DNA of 64,000 nucleotides from an uncultured Hymenobacter sp. (GCA_913776615.1 CAJYPK010000022.1:62001-126000); one strand, 5' to 3'. Shown: positions 35,255 through 44,827, counted from the first letter of the stretch. Translations and numbers: made by a program. The notes: generated by a model not told the origin, from the letters alone.

Positions 35255-36112
35255 CTACGCTTTTAGACGAGCTTTCAAATAAGCCAATGCTTTTTGGTGG
35301 GCATCGGCCGCCAGCTCCTTGTTGTACTTGGGGTTGGAGGGGTTGGCAAAGGCGTGGTCGGCGGGGTATTCCTGCACCGTTACTTTTTTACCCGCGGCAG
35401 CCATATTTTTTTCAAACTGCTTGACCACTTCGGGGTTGATCCACTTATCCTGCTCGGCAAAGAGGCCCAGCACGTCCGAATTCAGGGTCTTGAGCTTGGC
35501 GATGTCTTTTTCGGGCATGCCGTAATACATCACGCAGCCCACGGTTTGCTTGCCGCCGAGCAGGGCGCTTTGCAGGCTCCAGCCCCCACCGAAGCACCAG
35601 CCCACCGAGGCAAACTGCGCCTTGGGGCCGGCGTAAAGCTGCGCCCCCCGAATAATGGCGGCGGCCCGCTCCGTTTTTACGGCCTGCATCAGCTTGCCTG
35701 CTTCTTCGGGTGTGGTGGCTACCTGCCCGTCGTAGAGGTCGAGGGCAATCACGTTGACGCCCGGTAGCTCCCGGGCGTAAGTGGCCGCCTCTTTCTTGAT
35801 GTAGTCATTCAGCCCCCACCACTCGTGAATGACGAATAAGTACTTGGTGCTGGGCTTGGCACTTTTGATTTCAAACGCCTGGCCGGTCTTCCCGTCGGTA
35901 GTTTTAAAAGTGATCATCTGGCCCTCTCCCTCGTACGCATAAGGTAGCGGCGCGTCGTGGCCGCCCGAAAAGTCTTTGTCGGTAGCGAGCATGGCAAAGG
36001 CTTCGGTAGCACTGGGGCCAGCCGGGCGGGCGCAGCAGCTAAGCGCAGAGGTTTGGGCGGCGGCCGTGCCCAGCGAGAGGACAGCAGCGAGCAGGAGAAA
36101 GAGTTTTTTCAT
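35255..36112 (-). CDS. dienelactone hydrolase family protein, exported
   Basis: 285 residues with a signal peptide (MKKLFLLLAAVLSLGTAAAQ). Alpha/beta hydrolase fold with the cysteine nucleophile in VGWCFGGGWS, a charge-relay aspartate region (LGLFAEQDKWINPE) and the histidine in YPADHAFANPSN. It hydrolyses an ester or lactone in the periplasm; the substrate is unknown. It is preceded by an R4 repeat. Confidence 0.88.
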   Translation of the reverse strand: MKKLFLLLAAVLSLGTAAAQTSALSCCARPAGPSATEAFAMLATDKDFSGGHDAPLPYAYEGEGQMITFKTTDGKTGQAFEIKSAKPSTKYLFVIHEWWGLNDYIKKEAATYARELPGVNVIALDLYDGQVATTPEEAGKLMQAVKTERAAAIIRGAQLYAGPKAQFASVGWCFGGGWSLQSALLGGKQTVGCVMYYGMPEKDIAKLKTLNSDVLGLFAEQDKWINPEVVKQFEKNMAAAGKKVTVQEYPADHAFANPSNPKYNKELAADAHQKALAYLKARLKA

Positions 36113-36120
36113 GAGAAAGT

Positions 36121-36198
36121 GTAGGGTAAGCTTTAGCTTGCCCGGCGTCAGGTAAATCCAACCCCACCTGACGCCGGGCCAGCTAAAGCTTACCCTAC
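36121..36198. repeat. R4 inverted-repeat element overlapping a gene end
   Basis: Arms GTAGGGTAAGCTTTAGCTTG... and its inverted copy. The right end supplies the last codons and the stop (TAA within GTAGGGTAA) of the ABC1 kinase gene. Confidence 0.88.
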
Positions 36199-37500
36199 GT
36201 AAGTTGTGCGGACTACTGCGCCGAGCTCGGTGAGTAGGGAGAACAGTCCTACGTACGTCCGGTTGAGATAGACGAAATGGGCCGAGCCGCGGGGCTCGCG
36301 CTGCTGGCGCAGGTCTTGGTCTTGCAGCAGGTCGTCGCCCAGCGCGTAGAGGCTTTGGAGGTAAGCGGGGTCGCCGAAATCAAACTCTGCCTGGCGGAAG
36401 GGCCGGCCCACCAGCTCCAGTGACTGCGTCAGGGTGCGCAGGTACATGGCGCGCAGGGCGGGCGGATCGGCCGGGCGGAGTACCCCCGCCTCGGTAAGCA
36501 AAGCTTCCAGGCGGGCGGGCTCGGCAAGGGTAGCCGGGTCGAGCAGGGCCAGAAACTGCTGCTGCTCCAGCGGCGGCACATCCTTCACGCAGCCGAAATC
36601 GAGAACCCCCACCATGCCGCCGTTCTCACTGCTGAATAAGAAGTTACCCGGATGCGGGTCGGCGTGCAGCTGGCGCAGCTCGCGGAGCTGGTATTGGTAA
36701 AAGTCCCAGAGCGCTTGCCCGAGCTGGTTGCGCACCGCCTGGCTGGGGCCGGTGGCCAGAAATTCGGCCAGGTGCTGGCCGGGCAGCCAGTCCATCGTGA
36801 GAATGCGGGCCGAGGAAAGCGCCGGGTAATAGGTCGGAAACTGCAAATGCGGCAGGTGCCCGCACTTGACCGCCACGGCCTGGCCACGGCTCAGCTCCAG
36901 CTTGTAATCCGTTTCTTCGAGCAGGCGGGCTTCTACCTCGGCAATGTAGGGGCGCAGTACTTCTTCCTTGAGCCCCATAATGCGCAAGGCCACCGGCTTC
37001 ACCATCGCAATGTCGGAGCGGATGCTGGCCCCCACGCCGGGGTACTGCACTTTCACGGCCAGGGCTTTACCCATTTTGCGGGCCAAGTGCACCTGCCCAA
37101 TGCTGGCCGCCTGCCGGGCTTCGGGCTCAAACTCGTCGAAGAGCTGGCTGGGCGAATGCCCGAACGCGTCGCGGAACGCCTTGACTACGAGTGGCCCCGA
37201 GAGCGGCGGCGTCTGGTACTGCGCCTGCTTGAACTGCGCGGCGTAGGCCGGGGGCAGCAGGTTTTTCTCCATCGCCAGCATTTGGGCTACCTTCAGCACC
37301 GAGCCCTTCATCTCGCTGAGCGTGCCGTAGAGCTCGGCGGCGTTGGCCTGGTGCAAATCGGCGGCGGGGGCCTCGGCACCCACGGCCTTTTTGGCGTAGT
37401 GCTGCACGTAGTTGGCCCCCACTTTCAGGCCGGTTTTGGCGAAGCGAGCGGCGCGGGCCACCTTGGAGGTAGGCAGCGATTCCTGGGGTTGATCAGACAT
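36190..37500 (-). CDS. ABC1/UbiB-family atypical kinase
   Basis: 436 residues of the AarF/UbiB/ABC1 atypical kinase family. Motifs: KxGQ-like region with EMKGSVLKVAQMLAMEKN (the usual KxGQ is KVAQ here), EARQAASIGQVHLARKMGKALAVKVQYPG with the ATP-binding lysine, ADPHPGNFLFS (catalytic loop) and VGVLDFGCVKD (DFG equivalent). The operon with the TetR regulator upstream, 64 bases apart, is common in the phylum. A role in isoprenoid-quinone or lipid metabolism is inferred. Its C-terminal residues YVG and stop come from an R4 repeat. Confidence 0.9.
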   Translation of the reverse strand: MSDQPQESLPTSKVARAARFAKTGLKVGANYVQHYAKKAVGAEAPAADLHQANAAELYGTLSEMKGSVLKVAQMLAMEKNLLPPAYAAQFKQAQYQTPPLSGPLVVKAFRDAFGHSPSQLFDEFEPEARQAASIGQVHLARKMGKALAVKVQYPGVGASIRSDIAMVKPVALRIMGLKEEVLRPYIAEVEARLLEETDYKLELSRGQAVAVKCGHLPHLQFPTYYPALSSARILTMDWLPGQHLAEFLATGPSQAVRNQLGQALWDFYQYQLRELRQLHADPHPGNFLFSSENGGMVGVLDFGCVKDVPPLEQQQFLALLDPATLAEPARLEALLTEAGVLRPADPPALRAMYLRTLTQSLELVGRPFRQAEFDFGDPAYLQSLYALGDDLLQDQDLRQQREPRGSAHFVYLNRTYVGLFSLLTELGAVVRTTYVG

Positions 37501-37558
37501 GTAGGATAAGCTTTAGCTTGTCTTTGGGCGCGGGGGCAAGCTGAAGCTTACCCCCCGC
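37501..37558. repeat. R4 element, diverged copy
   Basis: GTAGGATAAGCTTTAGCTTG and the inverted GCAAGCTGAAGCTTACCCCC, in the gap between the TetR and ABC1 genes. Confidence 0.7.
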
Positions 37559-37564
37559 GGTTGG

Positions 37565-38194
37565 CTAACGCTGCAACAAAAAGCGGCCGAAATCCAGGGC
37601 CGAGTCGAACGTATTGCGGCCCACCAGGTCGAAGCTCAGCGTTACGGCTTTTTCAACGGCCGCGTCGGTGCGCTCAAAGTTGGCCGACTCGTCGCGCACG
37701 AAAAAGAGGAGGATGAATTGCAGCTGACGCAGAAAAATACGGCCGTAGCCGTCCTGCAAAAACGGTCGGCTGGCCACCTCCCCGGTAGCGCGCCCCTCGT
37801 GCAGAATTTCCTGCACAAAGTCTTTGAACTCCGCCTCAAACTGCGTTAAAATCTTCGGCACCAGCGCGGGCATCCGCCGCTGCGAGCGGCCCAGCGTGAG
37901 CAACACGAAGCTGCGGTTATTTTTCAGAATTTCGAGCAGCGTGTAGTAAAAAGCCAGCAGCTTTTCACGGGCACCGTAGCCCTGCCAGGCCGGCTCTTCG
38001 GCGGCCTGGGTGCGGGCCTCGCGGCCAAATTCGGCCCAGGCCTCACGCTCGATGGCGGTGAAGGACGCGTAGTGGCGGTAAAATTCGCCCTCCGTAATGC
38101 CCTGCGCGTCGGCAAAGGCAAAAACGGTTTTGGGAGCGCGGCCGTGGCGGCGCAGATAATCGAGGTAGGCGGCTTTTAGCAAGGTTGGCTCCAT
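37565..38194 (-). CDS. TetR-family transcriptional regulator
   Basis: 209 residues. The N-terminal helix-turn-helix (about 20-45: APKTVFAFADAQGITEGEFYRHYASF) and an all-helical ligand domain with EILKNNRSFVLLTLG fit the TetR group with its own C-terminal domain type. It probably controls its own operon with the ABC1 kinase gene; no operator was identified. Confidence 0.85.
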   Translation of the reverse strand: MEPTLLKAAYLDYLRRHGRAPKTVFAFADAQGITEGEFYRHYASFTAIEREAWAEFGREARTQAAEEPAWQGYGAREKLLAFYYTLLEILKNNRSFVLLTLGRSQRRMPALVPKILTQFEAEFKDFVQEILHEGRATGEVASRPFLQDGYGRIFLRQLQFILLFFVRDESANFERTDAAVEKAVTLSFDLVGRNTFDSALDFGRFLLQR

Positions 38195-38345
38195 ACAGGT
38201 ATAACCACGAGCGTGCAGAGCCGGTTCGGAAAACGTCGCCGCATCAGGTGGCCGGTTTTCAGTTTACTGTTGCCAGCCAGCCTTCGCCCGGCGGGCAGGG
38301 CGTTGATGCTGCGGCTGCGCGCCGAGCACCGGGCATAAAAACGGG

Positions 38346-38353
38346 TACTTTTG
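38346..38353 (+). promoter_or_regulatory. -7 box of YfiT-like gene
   Basis: TACTTTTG, exact TAnnTTTG match, 21 bases before the ATG at 38375. No TTG at the standard distance. Confidence 0.5.
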
Positions 38354-38374
38354 AAACGCAACTCCTCTTCACCC

Positions 38375-38932
38375 ATGTCCACCCCTACTCTCCCCGATGA
38401 TTCTTTGCGCTTTCCCATTGGCCGGCCGCAGCTACCTACTGCGCCACTCACGCCGGCTGGCCGCGCCCCGTACCTGCAGCAACTGGCCGAGTTTCCGGCG
38501 CTGCTGAAGGCCGCCGTGGAACGGGCTGGCCCGGCGCGACTGGAACAACCCTACCGCCCCGGCGGGTGGACGGGCCGCCAGGTGGTGCACCACCTCGCCG
38601 ATACGCACCCGAATTTATACAGCCGCTTCCGCCTGGCCCTCACGGAGGATAATCCAACCGTGCGGCCCTTCGACGAGCAAGCCTGGGCCGCCCTACCCGA
38701 CGTAGCCGTAACGCCCATCGCCGCATCAGTGGCCTTGCTGGAGAACCTGCATACTCGCTGGATTATGTTGTTGGAGCAGTTGAGCGAGACGCAGTGGCAG
38801 CGCACGTTTTATCACCCACGCTATCAGACTACCAGTACGCTGGAGCAAGCCTTGGTGCAGTACGCCTGGCACGGCCGGCACCACTTAGCCCACCTGGAAT
38901 TGCTGGGGGCGCAAAATAGCATAACTATTTAA
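38375..38932 (+). CDS. DinB/YfiT-like metal-dependent protein
   Basis: 185 residues, four-helix-bundle DinB superfamily. Metal-ligand histidines are recognisable in QVVHHLADTHPNLYSR and in the C-terminal AWHGRHHLAHLELL. Homologues (YfiT, BstA) act as metal-dependent hydrolases or thiol transferases. The ATG at 38375 was taken because the -7 box at 38346-38353 lies upstream of it but overlaps the alternative TTG start at 38351. Confidence 0.82.
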   Translation: MSTPTLPDDSLRFPIGRPQLPTAPLTPAGRAPYLQQLAEFPALLKAAVERAGPARLEQPYRPGGWTGRQVVHHLADTHPNLYSRFRLALTEDNPTVRPFDEQAWAALPDVAVTPIAASVALLENLHTRWIMLLEQLSETQWQRTFYHPRYQTTSTLEQALVQYAWHGRHHLAHLELLGAQNSITI

Positions 38933-38971
38933 TAGCCTTGCTAAATACGCTTTACTAGTATTCATGTCCTC

Positions 38972-39180
38972 ACTGGCGCGAGTTTAGCGCAGCGTAACTC
39001 GTGTCGGCTCATGATGTGGAGGCTGCGCCTCCACTGCCGCAACGCGGCAAGCGGGCGATAGGGTCACTGGCAACAGTAAGTGATTTGAAAATAACGCCGA
39101 TTTGCCGCGTTGCGGCAGTGGAGGCGCAGCCTCCACATCATAAGCCGACACGAGTTACGCTGCGCTAAACTCGCGCCAGT
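38972..39180. repeat. R3 MITE-like element, full copy
   Basis: 209 bp with near-perfect inverted arms of about 85 bp: ACTGGCGCGAGTTTAGCGCA, then GCGTAACTCGTGTCGGC and GTGGAGGCTGCGCCTCCAC. Same family as 13718-13933; the arms are more alike within each copy than between copies. It fills most of the gap 38933-39247. Confidence 0.9.
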
Positions 39181-39247
39181 AAGGACCAGTAAAGGCCAGT
39201 GAGCAGCCGAGATTATCTACACAAGTCTATTCCAGCTTAGCCGCCAG

Positions 39248-39700
39248 CTACGACCGGGAAATGAGAATAACGCCGACAATCAGCAGCGCGCAGCCCACCA
39301 GGCGGCCGGGCGTGAGGGCGTGCACCTCAACTCCAAACCAGCCAAACCGGTCGATGAGGACCGACATGAGCAGGTTGGCCGAGATGGTGAGGCCGGCGAA
39401 GGCACCCGCGCCCACGGTGTTGACGAACATCAGGCCCGCGACCACGGCTCCCGCGCCTACCAGGCCCCCCAGCGGCGCCCACCAGGGCATGGCCTGGATG
39501 TTGGCGGCCGTCGGCAGGGGCTTGGGGCTGCAAATGAACACGCAGAATAACAGCGCGATAATCGGCAAGAATGACACCAGGCTAGCCAGCCAGGGGTTGA
39601 CCAGTGACTTTTGCAGAGTGCCGTTCATGGGTGGCCCCCAGGCCTGGAGCATTCCGGCAGCGAGGATGAGGGGGTAGAGAAAGGCGGGGTTGATTTGCAT
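39248..39700 (-). CDS. YdcZ/DUF606-type DMT transporter
   Basis: 150 residues, almost wholly membrane-embedded with about five segments. The sequence pattern (LAAGMLQAWGPPMNGTLQK, GGLVGAGAVVAGLMFVNTVGAGAFAGLTISANLLMSVLIDRFGWFG) is that of the small-multidrug-like DUF606 group. Substrate unknown. It follows the ArsB-like gene by 57 bases in the same direction. Confidence 0.8.
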   Translation of the reverse strand: MQINPAFLYPLILAAGMLQAWGPPMNGTLQKSLVNPWLASLVSFLPIIALLFCVFICSPKPLPTAANIQAMPWWAPLGGLVGAGAVVAGLMFVNTVGAGAFAGLTISANLLMSVLIDRFGWFGVEVHALTPGRLVGCALLIVGVILISRS

Positions 39701-39757
39701 GGCATGAGCTATTTGTGGAGAAGGAAAAGCGGGTAAGGTCAGCGGGTAGGCCCGGGC

Positions 39758-41002
39758 TTATACAAAAAGCGAGGCGATGGCCAGCACCAGCGGCACGGTC
39801 ATGACCAGGGCACCCAGCTTGAGAAACTGCCAGGCACTCACATCGATATTTTCGCGGCGCAGGGCCACCAGCCACAGCAGGGTGGCCAGCGAGCCGGTGA
39901 TGGACAGGTTGGGGCCGAGGTCGATGCCGATGAGCACGGCGCTTTTCACGGTTTCGGGCACGTGGGCGGTTTGCATCACGTTGCCGGCGATGAGGCCGGC
40001 CGGCAGGTTGTTCATTACGTTGCACAGCAGCGCCACGCCCACCCCGCTGGCCCAGGTGGTCGCGGCGGCCGATTGCTCAGCCCCGCGCGTGAGCGTGGCA
40101 GCCAGCCACTGCGTCACGCCCGTTTTACCCAGCGCCTCGACCAGTACGAACAGCCCCGCTACCAGCGGCAGCACCGCCCAGGATACGTTTTTGACGATAC
40201 TAAACGGGTTTTTACGCGCCACCAGCAGTCCCACCACCGCCGTGAGCGAGCCCGTGATGGCCGTGGGCAGCCCCAGCGGCTTGTCGAAGGCCGAGGCCAG
40301 CAGCAGCGTTACGGCCGTCACGCCGATACCCGCCAGCGCCACCTGGCCGCCGCGCTCCAGCGTCGGTAATTCAATGTCTTTGTCGATGGGCTGGCTCAGC
40401 TCGGCGCGCTGGGTGTAGCGCAGCATGGCGTAGGTGGCCCCAATAGACACGATGGCCGGCAGCAAGTAGCGCGGCAGCCACACCAGCAGCGGCGGCATGT
40501 GATCGCCGTAGATAACCAGGTTGGCCGGGTTGGAGATAGGCAGCACAAACGAGGCCGCGTTAGCGATAAACGCGCAGATAAAGAGGTAGGGCAGCGGATT
40601 TTTTACCTTGGCAGCCCGCACGGCGCTGGCCACGGCCGGGGTGAGTACGACGGCCGTAGCATCATTGGAAAGCAGCGTCGTGACGACCACTCCCACCATG
40701 TAGATGAGCAGAAACAGCCGCTGCGCCGAGCCCTTGGCGGCCTTGGTGGCGTGGGCCGCCAGCCAGTCGAAAAGCTTTTCCTCCCGGGCAATTTCGGCCA
40801 GCAGCATCATGCCGGTCAGAAACAGGTACACGTCCAGGCCCTTAGCCACGCCCGCCAGGCCCTCGGCGGGAGTAAGCTGCTGGGTTATCAGCAATAAAAC
40901 GGCTCCGCTCACGGCCCACACGTACTCCGGTACCTTGAAGGGCCGGATGATGACTAAGGCAATAGAAATTAGTGAGATAGCCCAGATAAGAATGAGTGAC
41001 AT
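39758..41002 (-). CDS. ArsB/NhaD-superfamily anion transporter
   Basis: 414 residues, 10-12 membrane segments, ArsB family (SNDATAVVLTPAV, ISNPANLVIYGDHMPPLLVWLPRYLLP, and LGPNLSITGSLATLLWLVALRRENID near the end). Homologues extrude arsenite. No arsR, arsC or arsA lies nearby, so a different anion cannot be excluded. It is probably in one unit with the DUF606 transporter. Confidence 0.85.
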   Translation of the reverse strand: MSLILIWAISLISIALVIIRPFKVPEYVWAVSGAVLLLITQQLTPAEGLAGVAKGLDVYLFLTGMMLLAEIAREEKLFDWLAAHATKAAKGSAQRLFLLIYMVGVVVTTLLSNDATAVVLTPAVASAVRAAKVKNPLPYLFICAFIANAASFVLPISNPANLVIYGDHMPPLLVWLPRYLLPAIVSIGATYAMLRYTQRAELSQPIDKDIELPTLERGGQVALAGIGVTAVTLLLASAFDKPLGLPTAITGSLTAVVGLLVARKNPFSIVKNVSWAVLPLVAGLFVLVEALGKTGVTQWLAATLTRGAEQSAAATTWASGVGVALLCNVMNNLPAGLIAGNVMQTAHVPETVKSAVLIGIDLGPNLSITGSLATLLWLVALRRENIDVSAWQFLKLGALVMTVPLVLAIASLFV

Positions 41003-41094
41003 GCGGAAAGGTGAAAGAAAGGAAATCGAGGCGGGGTAAGAATGGCAATTGCGCAGTTGTTCTTCCTGAAGCCGTGTAAAGAGTCACGCTCTTA

Positions 41095-41192
41095 AAACGT
41101 CCGTCCTGCTGAGCTTGCCGAGGCATCTTGACAGGGGGCTTCTGGATGCGTCTAGCCAAGATGCTTCGGCAAGCTCAGCAGGCAAATTTTAT
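41095..41192. repeat. R2 inverted-repeat element
   Basis: CCTGCTGAGCTTGCCGAGGC and ATCTTG, then a spacer, and the inverted arm CAAGATGCTTCGGCAAGCTC plus AGCAGG. About 30-bp arms. The rest of the gap to 41284 is AT-rich with no gene. Confidence 0.78.
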
Positions 41193-41284
41193 TGAAACAA
41201 GAATTTTTTAAGATAACATACTGATTTACATAATAATTTAAGATATAACGAGCTAGGAACACGATACTGATTACGCTTTTTACC

Positions 41285-42433
41285 TCAACTACTAGGATGC
41301 AGCGGGCGAGCGTTGCGATTGGGGCCAAGCTGCGTGCCCAAAATGCCATTATCCTCCCAAGCGCCAATACTCGTAGCGTCGCTGCCCGCGCCCAGCCGGG
41401 GCGGCGGCTGGTAGGATGCGGAGGCCACCTGCACCTGATGGCGACCGGGCCGGCCCGTAACGTCGCGGGCCTCCACAATCAGGGACAGCGGCAGCGTAGC
41501 CCCGGCCGGGCAAACGGCTTCGGCCTGCCACACGCCGGTCGCGTCGAGCCGCATGGGCAGCCAAGGCCCGCCGGCCAACTGGTACTGCACGCTCGCCACG
41601 GCATTGGCCCCGAAGATTACCGCCCGGACGTCGAACTGCGCTCCCACCGCCTGCCCGGCGTGGCGCAACAGCCGGTAATCGGCCGGGGCGGTAATGAGTA
41701 CGAAGGGAAAGCCGCCGTCGAGCGGCTTGAAGCGCCAGCTCACAATGCCCTGGTCGAGGCTGATGAGCGAGTAGCCCACCGGCCCTTCCTCGATCTGGCC
41801 CGTGGAGCGGGTGGCGGCGTAGATGGTGGTACCGTCGTTGGCCAGCTCGTTGTAGTGGGTGTGGCCCATGTCGAGCAGGGCTACGCGGTGCCGGGCCAGC
41901 AGGGCTATCACCTCGGCCTGCTCGGCCGCGTCGCGCAGGTCGGCCGGGTAGGTGTGCATAAACAGAGCTACCTCGGTGCCCGCTGGCACCCCGGCCAGCT
42001 CTTCGCGCAGCCAGGCCAGTTGCGCGGTCCCGAGGCGGAAGTCGGGGCCACCCGTACCGGGGCCGCACAGATCGAGAAAGAGGCAGCGGACGCCCCGCAC
42101 CATCAGGGCCTTGGGCAGGGGGGCGGCGGCGGGCACGGCGTAAAAATTGGCGAGGCTGCCGGGCTCCATGTCGTGGTCGCCGGTGATGAGATGCACCGGC
42201 ACGCTGGCCAGCCGCAGGGCCGCCGCGACGAGGCGGTACTGCGCGGGCTGGCCGTTGTCGGCCACATCGCCGGGCAGGTAAATAAAGTCGAGCTGCCCAG
42301 CCCCTTCCACTTCGAGCTGCGCCAGCATGGCCAGAAAGTCCTGGTAGTTGCGGGCCTTGGCGTCGGTGATGTGCAGGTCGCCGAGGTGGGCGTACACCAA
42401 GGGTCGGGGACGAGCGTCGGGAATTTCAGCCAT
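41285..42433 (-). CDS. metallophosphoesterase with C-terminal beta domain
   Basis: 382 residues, calcineurin-like fold. Metal-binding motifs in order: LGDLHI (D-x-H), LPGDVADNG, ITGDHDME (in place of GNHD), LFMHTYP and MGHTHYNE. After about residue 270 a beta-sandwich (VIFGANAVASVQYQLAGGPW) follows, like the domain seen in several exported phosphodiesterases; no signal peptide is evident. Substrate unknown. Divergent from the VWA gene. Confidence 0.85.
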   Translation of the reverse strand: MAEIPDARPRPLVYAHLGDLHITDAKARNYQDFLAMLAQLEVEGAGQLDFIYLPGDVADNGQPAQYRLVAAALRLASVPVHLITGDHDMEPGSLANFYAVPAAAPLPKALMVRGVRCLFLDLCGPGTGGPDFRLGTAQLAWLREELAGVPAGTEVALFMHTYPADLRDAAEQAEVIALLARHRVALLDMGHTHYNELANDGTTIYAATRSTGQIEEGPVGYSLISLDQGIVSWRFKPLDGGFPFVLITAPADYRLLRHAGQAVGAQFDVRAVIFGANAVASVQYQLAGGPWLPMRLDATGVWQAEAVCPAGATLPLSLIVEARDVTGRPGRHQVQVASASYQPPPRLGAGSDATSIGAWEDNGILGTQLGPNRNARPLHPSS

Positions 42434-42708
42434 AGAAGATTGCCAGCAGAAAATACTAAGCTGGCGGCACCCGGCACGGCCGGGCTGGTAAGCGACAGCA
42501 TACGCGCCGGTAAGGCATAGGTTCCAATTAGTTAATAGTCAGCTTTCTCCCAACGCCATACTTCATTTTACCTTCATGCGCGCAGCTAATTACCGCCGTC
42601 AGCGCCTCGGGGCCAACTAGCGGCAAGTGAAGCAGATGACCCGCCGCCCGCCCTTATTCCCGACCCAAGCCCGGCCGGAAGTGACGGGCGCACGCGTAAA
42701 TTTCGCCA

Positions 42709-44130
42709 ATGCTATTCCCGCCCCGATTCTTTGCCCGCCCGCTGGCCGGCGGCCTGCTGGCCTGGCTGCTACTGGCCATATGCGTAGCCAGCCAAGCCCA
42801 GAACGCGCCGCCCGAGAAGCCTAAAGTCACGCGCATTTTATTCCTGCTCGATGCCTCGGGCTCGATGATGGCACCCTGGGAAGGCCAACCGCGCTGGGAC
42901 GTGGCCAAGCGCCTGCTGGCTAAGATGGCCGACTCGCTCAACGCCTACCCCAACCTGGAGCTGGGCCTGCGCGTGTACGGCCACCAGAGCCCCAACGCCG
43001 AGCAAAACTGCGAGGACTCGCGCCTCGAAGTGCCCTTCGCGCCCCGCAATGCCGCCGCCATCAAAACCCGGCTCAAAACGCTCAAGGCCCAGGGCAACAC
43101 GCCTATCACCTACTCGCTGGAGCAGTCGGCCAAGGACTTTCCGCTGGATAAAACCTCGCGCAACGTGCTGCTGCTCATTACCGATGGCGTGGAATCGTGC
43201 AAGGGCGACCCCTGCGCGGCCTCGCTGGCCTTGCAGCGCAAGCACGTGTTTTTGAAGCCCTTCGTCATCGGCATCGGGGCGCAGAAAGACTTCGGGCAGG
43301 CGCTGGCCTGCCTGGGGCAGTACTACAACGCGGCCGAGGTTAAGACCTTCCAGACCGTGCTCAACGACGTGATTGCCCAAACCCTGGCCAAAACCACGGT
43401 GACCGTCAACCTCACCGACGAGGCCGGCCGGCCGGTGGAGTCGAACGTGAATATGACGTTCGTCAACAACGTGACCGGGCAGCCGGAGTACAACTACGTG
43501 CACTACCGCGACGCCCAGGGCAAGGCCGACGTGCTCGACATCGACGCCTTGCAGAGCTACGACCTGGTGATCAACACCGTGCCGGCCGTGCGCCAGGCCA
43601 ATCTAGTAATCAAGGGTGGTAAGGCCAACGTCTTGACGTTTAAAACCCCGCAGGGCACGCTGGCCTTGCAACCGGCCAGTATCTCGCCCAACCCCTACGG
43701 CGGGGCGGTGCAGGCCGTGGTGCGGGCGCCGGGCAGCGCGGCCACCGGGCTGGCCCTGCCCTTTGGCAGCAAGCAAAAGCTGCTGGCGGGTAACTACGAG
43801 GTGGAAATCCTGACGCTGCCGCGCAGCACCCAGCGCGTGAGCATCCGCCAGGGGCAGACCGCCACCGTCACCTACGCCGTGCCCGGCACGCTCAACATCA
43901 CCTCCGACCTCAAGGGCTTCGGCAGCCTTTACAAGCTCAACGACGACGAGTCGCAAACCTGGATTTACAACCTGCCCGAGGCCAGCAGCAAGGTCAACCT
44001 GGCCATGCAGCCGGGCGTGTACCGGCTGGTGTTTCGCACGGCCACGAGCAACGGCAGCAAGTTTACCGACGTGCGGAATTTTACTATCCGTTCGGCGCAG
44101 ACGACCTCGCTGAGCATTTTTGGGCGCTAG
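42709..44130 (+). CDS. exported von Willebrand factor A domain protein
   Basis: 473 residues with a signal peptide (ending ASQAQ). The VWA domain covers about 40-220 with a complete MIDAS: DASGSM, the threonine in GNTPITYSL, and TDGVE. Repeated beta-rich segments follow (TVTVNLTDEAGRPVESNVNM, LNITSDLKGFGSLYKL). A TAAATTTC -7-like box ends five bases before the ATG. It probably binds another protein or matrix at the cell surface. Its last 4 bases overlap the end of the convergent gene. Confidence 0.85.
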   Translation: MLFPPRFFARPLAGGLLAWLLLAICVASQAQNAPPEKPKVTRILFLLDASGSMMAPWEGQPRWDVAKRLLAKMADSLNAYPNLELGLRVYGHQSPNAEQNCEDSRLEVPFAPRNAAAIKTRLKTLKAQGNTPITYSLEQSAKDFPLDKTSRNVLLLITDGVESCKGDPCAASLALQRKHVFLKPFVIGIGAQKDFGQALACLGQYYNAAEVKTFQTVLNDVIAQTLAKTTVTVNLTDEAGRPVESNVNMTFVNNVTGQPEYNYVHYRDAQGKADVLDIDALQSYDLVINTVPAVRQANLVIKGGKANVLTFKTPQGTLALQPASISPNPYGGAVQAVVRAPGSAATGLALPFGSKQKLLAGNYEVEILTLPRSTQRVSIRQGQTATVTYAVPGTLNITSDLKGFGSLYKLNDDESQTWIYNLPEASSKVNLAMQPGVYRLVFRTATSNGSKFTDVRNFTIRSAQTTSLSIFGR

Positions 44131-44771
44131 CCCTCGCTGGAAGCCAGTTGGCTTTGAGCCCGCAGGTGCCGCGCCGCCTGGAAGCCTTGGTAAATAAAAG
44201 CCGTCAATAAGATGCGCATCAGTATCCCACCGCTGCCCGAGCTGCCCCCGGCTTCGGCGCTGGCGGCAATCATCAGCGCGCCATCGAGCACAAACAGCAC
44301 CCCGGCAATCGCAAAGGCTGCCGGGGATAGCCGCTTGTAGCCCCACCAGCCCAGGCCCGCATAGAGTAGTCCCTCCGCCACGCTCCCCCACCCTAGCCCC
44401 AGGCTTTGCAGTACTTCGGCCGGCTGCAAAGCGGCTATCAAGCCCAGCACCAGGTTGAGCCCCCCGATAAAGAGTAGGGTATACCAAGCTCGTTTGAGGC
44501 GCTCGCGGGGGTCGGTGGCGCTGCCGGGCACGGGCTGGCCGCTCAACCGCAATTCCAGCTCTGGCTGATAGACGTTGCGGGTGAGCTGGGCCACCAGGCT
44601 ACGCCCATCGGGTAGGCTGAACTCGTAGCCCTGTTCCAGAGCCTGCTTGCTAGGCACAGTGCCGAGTGACTGCCCATTGTAGCTAACTTCCAGGTTTTTG
44701 AAGAACATGCCCCACTTGGCTGTGAGAACTTCGGTTTTGGCAGCATCGAGGTAGTACGTTTTGCTGGGCAT
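44127..44771 (-). CDS. membrane protein of unknown function
   Basis: 214 residues, not recognised. The first 105 are soluble and beta-rich (FFKNLEVSYNGQSLGTVPS, GYEFSLPDGRSL). Four hydrophobic segments follow (about 110-135, 145-160, 165-185, 190-210) with a Gly/Ser linker. It ends with a 4-base tail-to-tail overlap with the VWA gene. Confidence 0.65.
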   Translation of the reverse strand: MPSKTYYLDAAKTEVLTAKWGMFFKNLEVSYNGQSLGTVPSKQALEQGYEFSLPDGRSLVAQLTRNVYQPELELRLSGQPVPGSATDPRERLKRAWYTLLFIGGLNLVLGLIAALQPAEVLQSLGLGWGSVAEGLLYAGLGWWGYKRLSPAAFAIAGVLFVLDGALMIAASAEAGGSSGSGGILMRILLTAFIYQGFQAARHLRAQSQLASSEG

Positions 44772-44827
44772 GCAGGGCGGGTAGTTGCTAGGGGAAAAAC
44801 GGCTGTAGCCGCCAAATTATAGGCGGC

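Noticed and set aside
39248..41002. Arsenic resistance operon
   Set aside because: Only an ArsB-like transporter and a DUF606 protein are present; no arsR, arsC or arsA, so an operon call is not supported.
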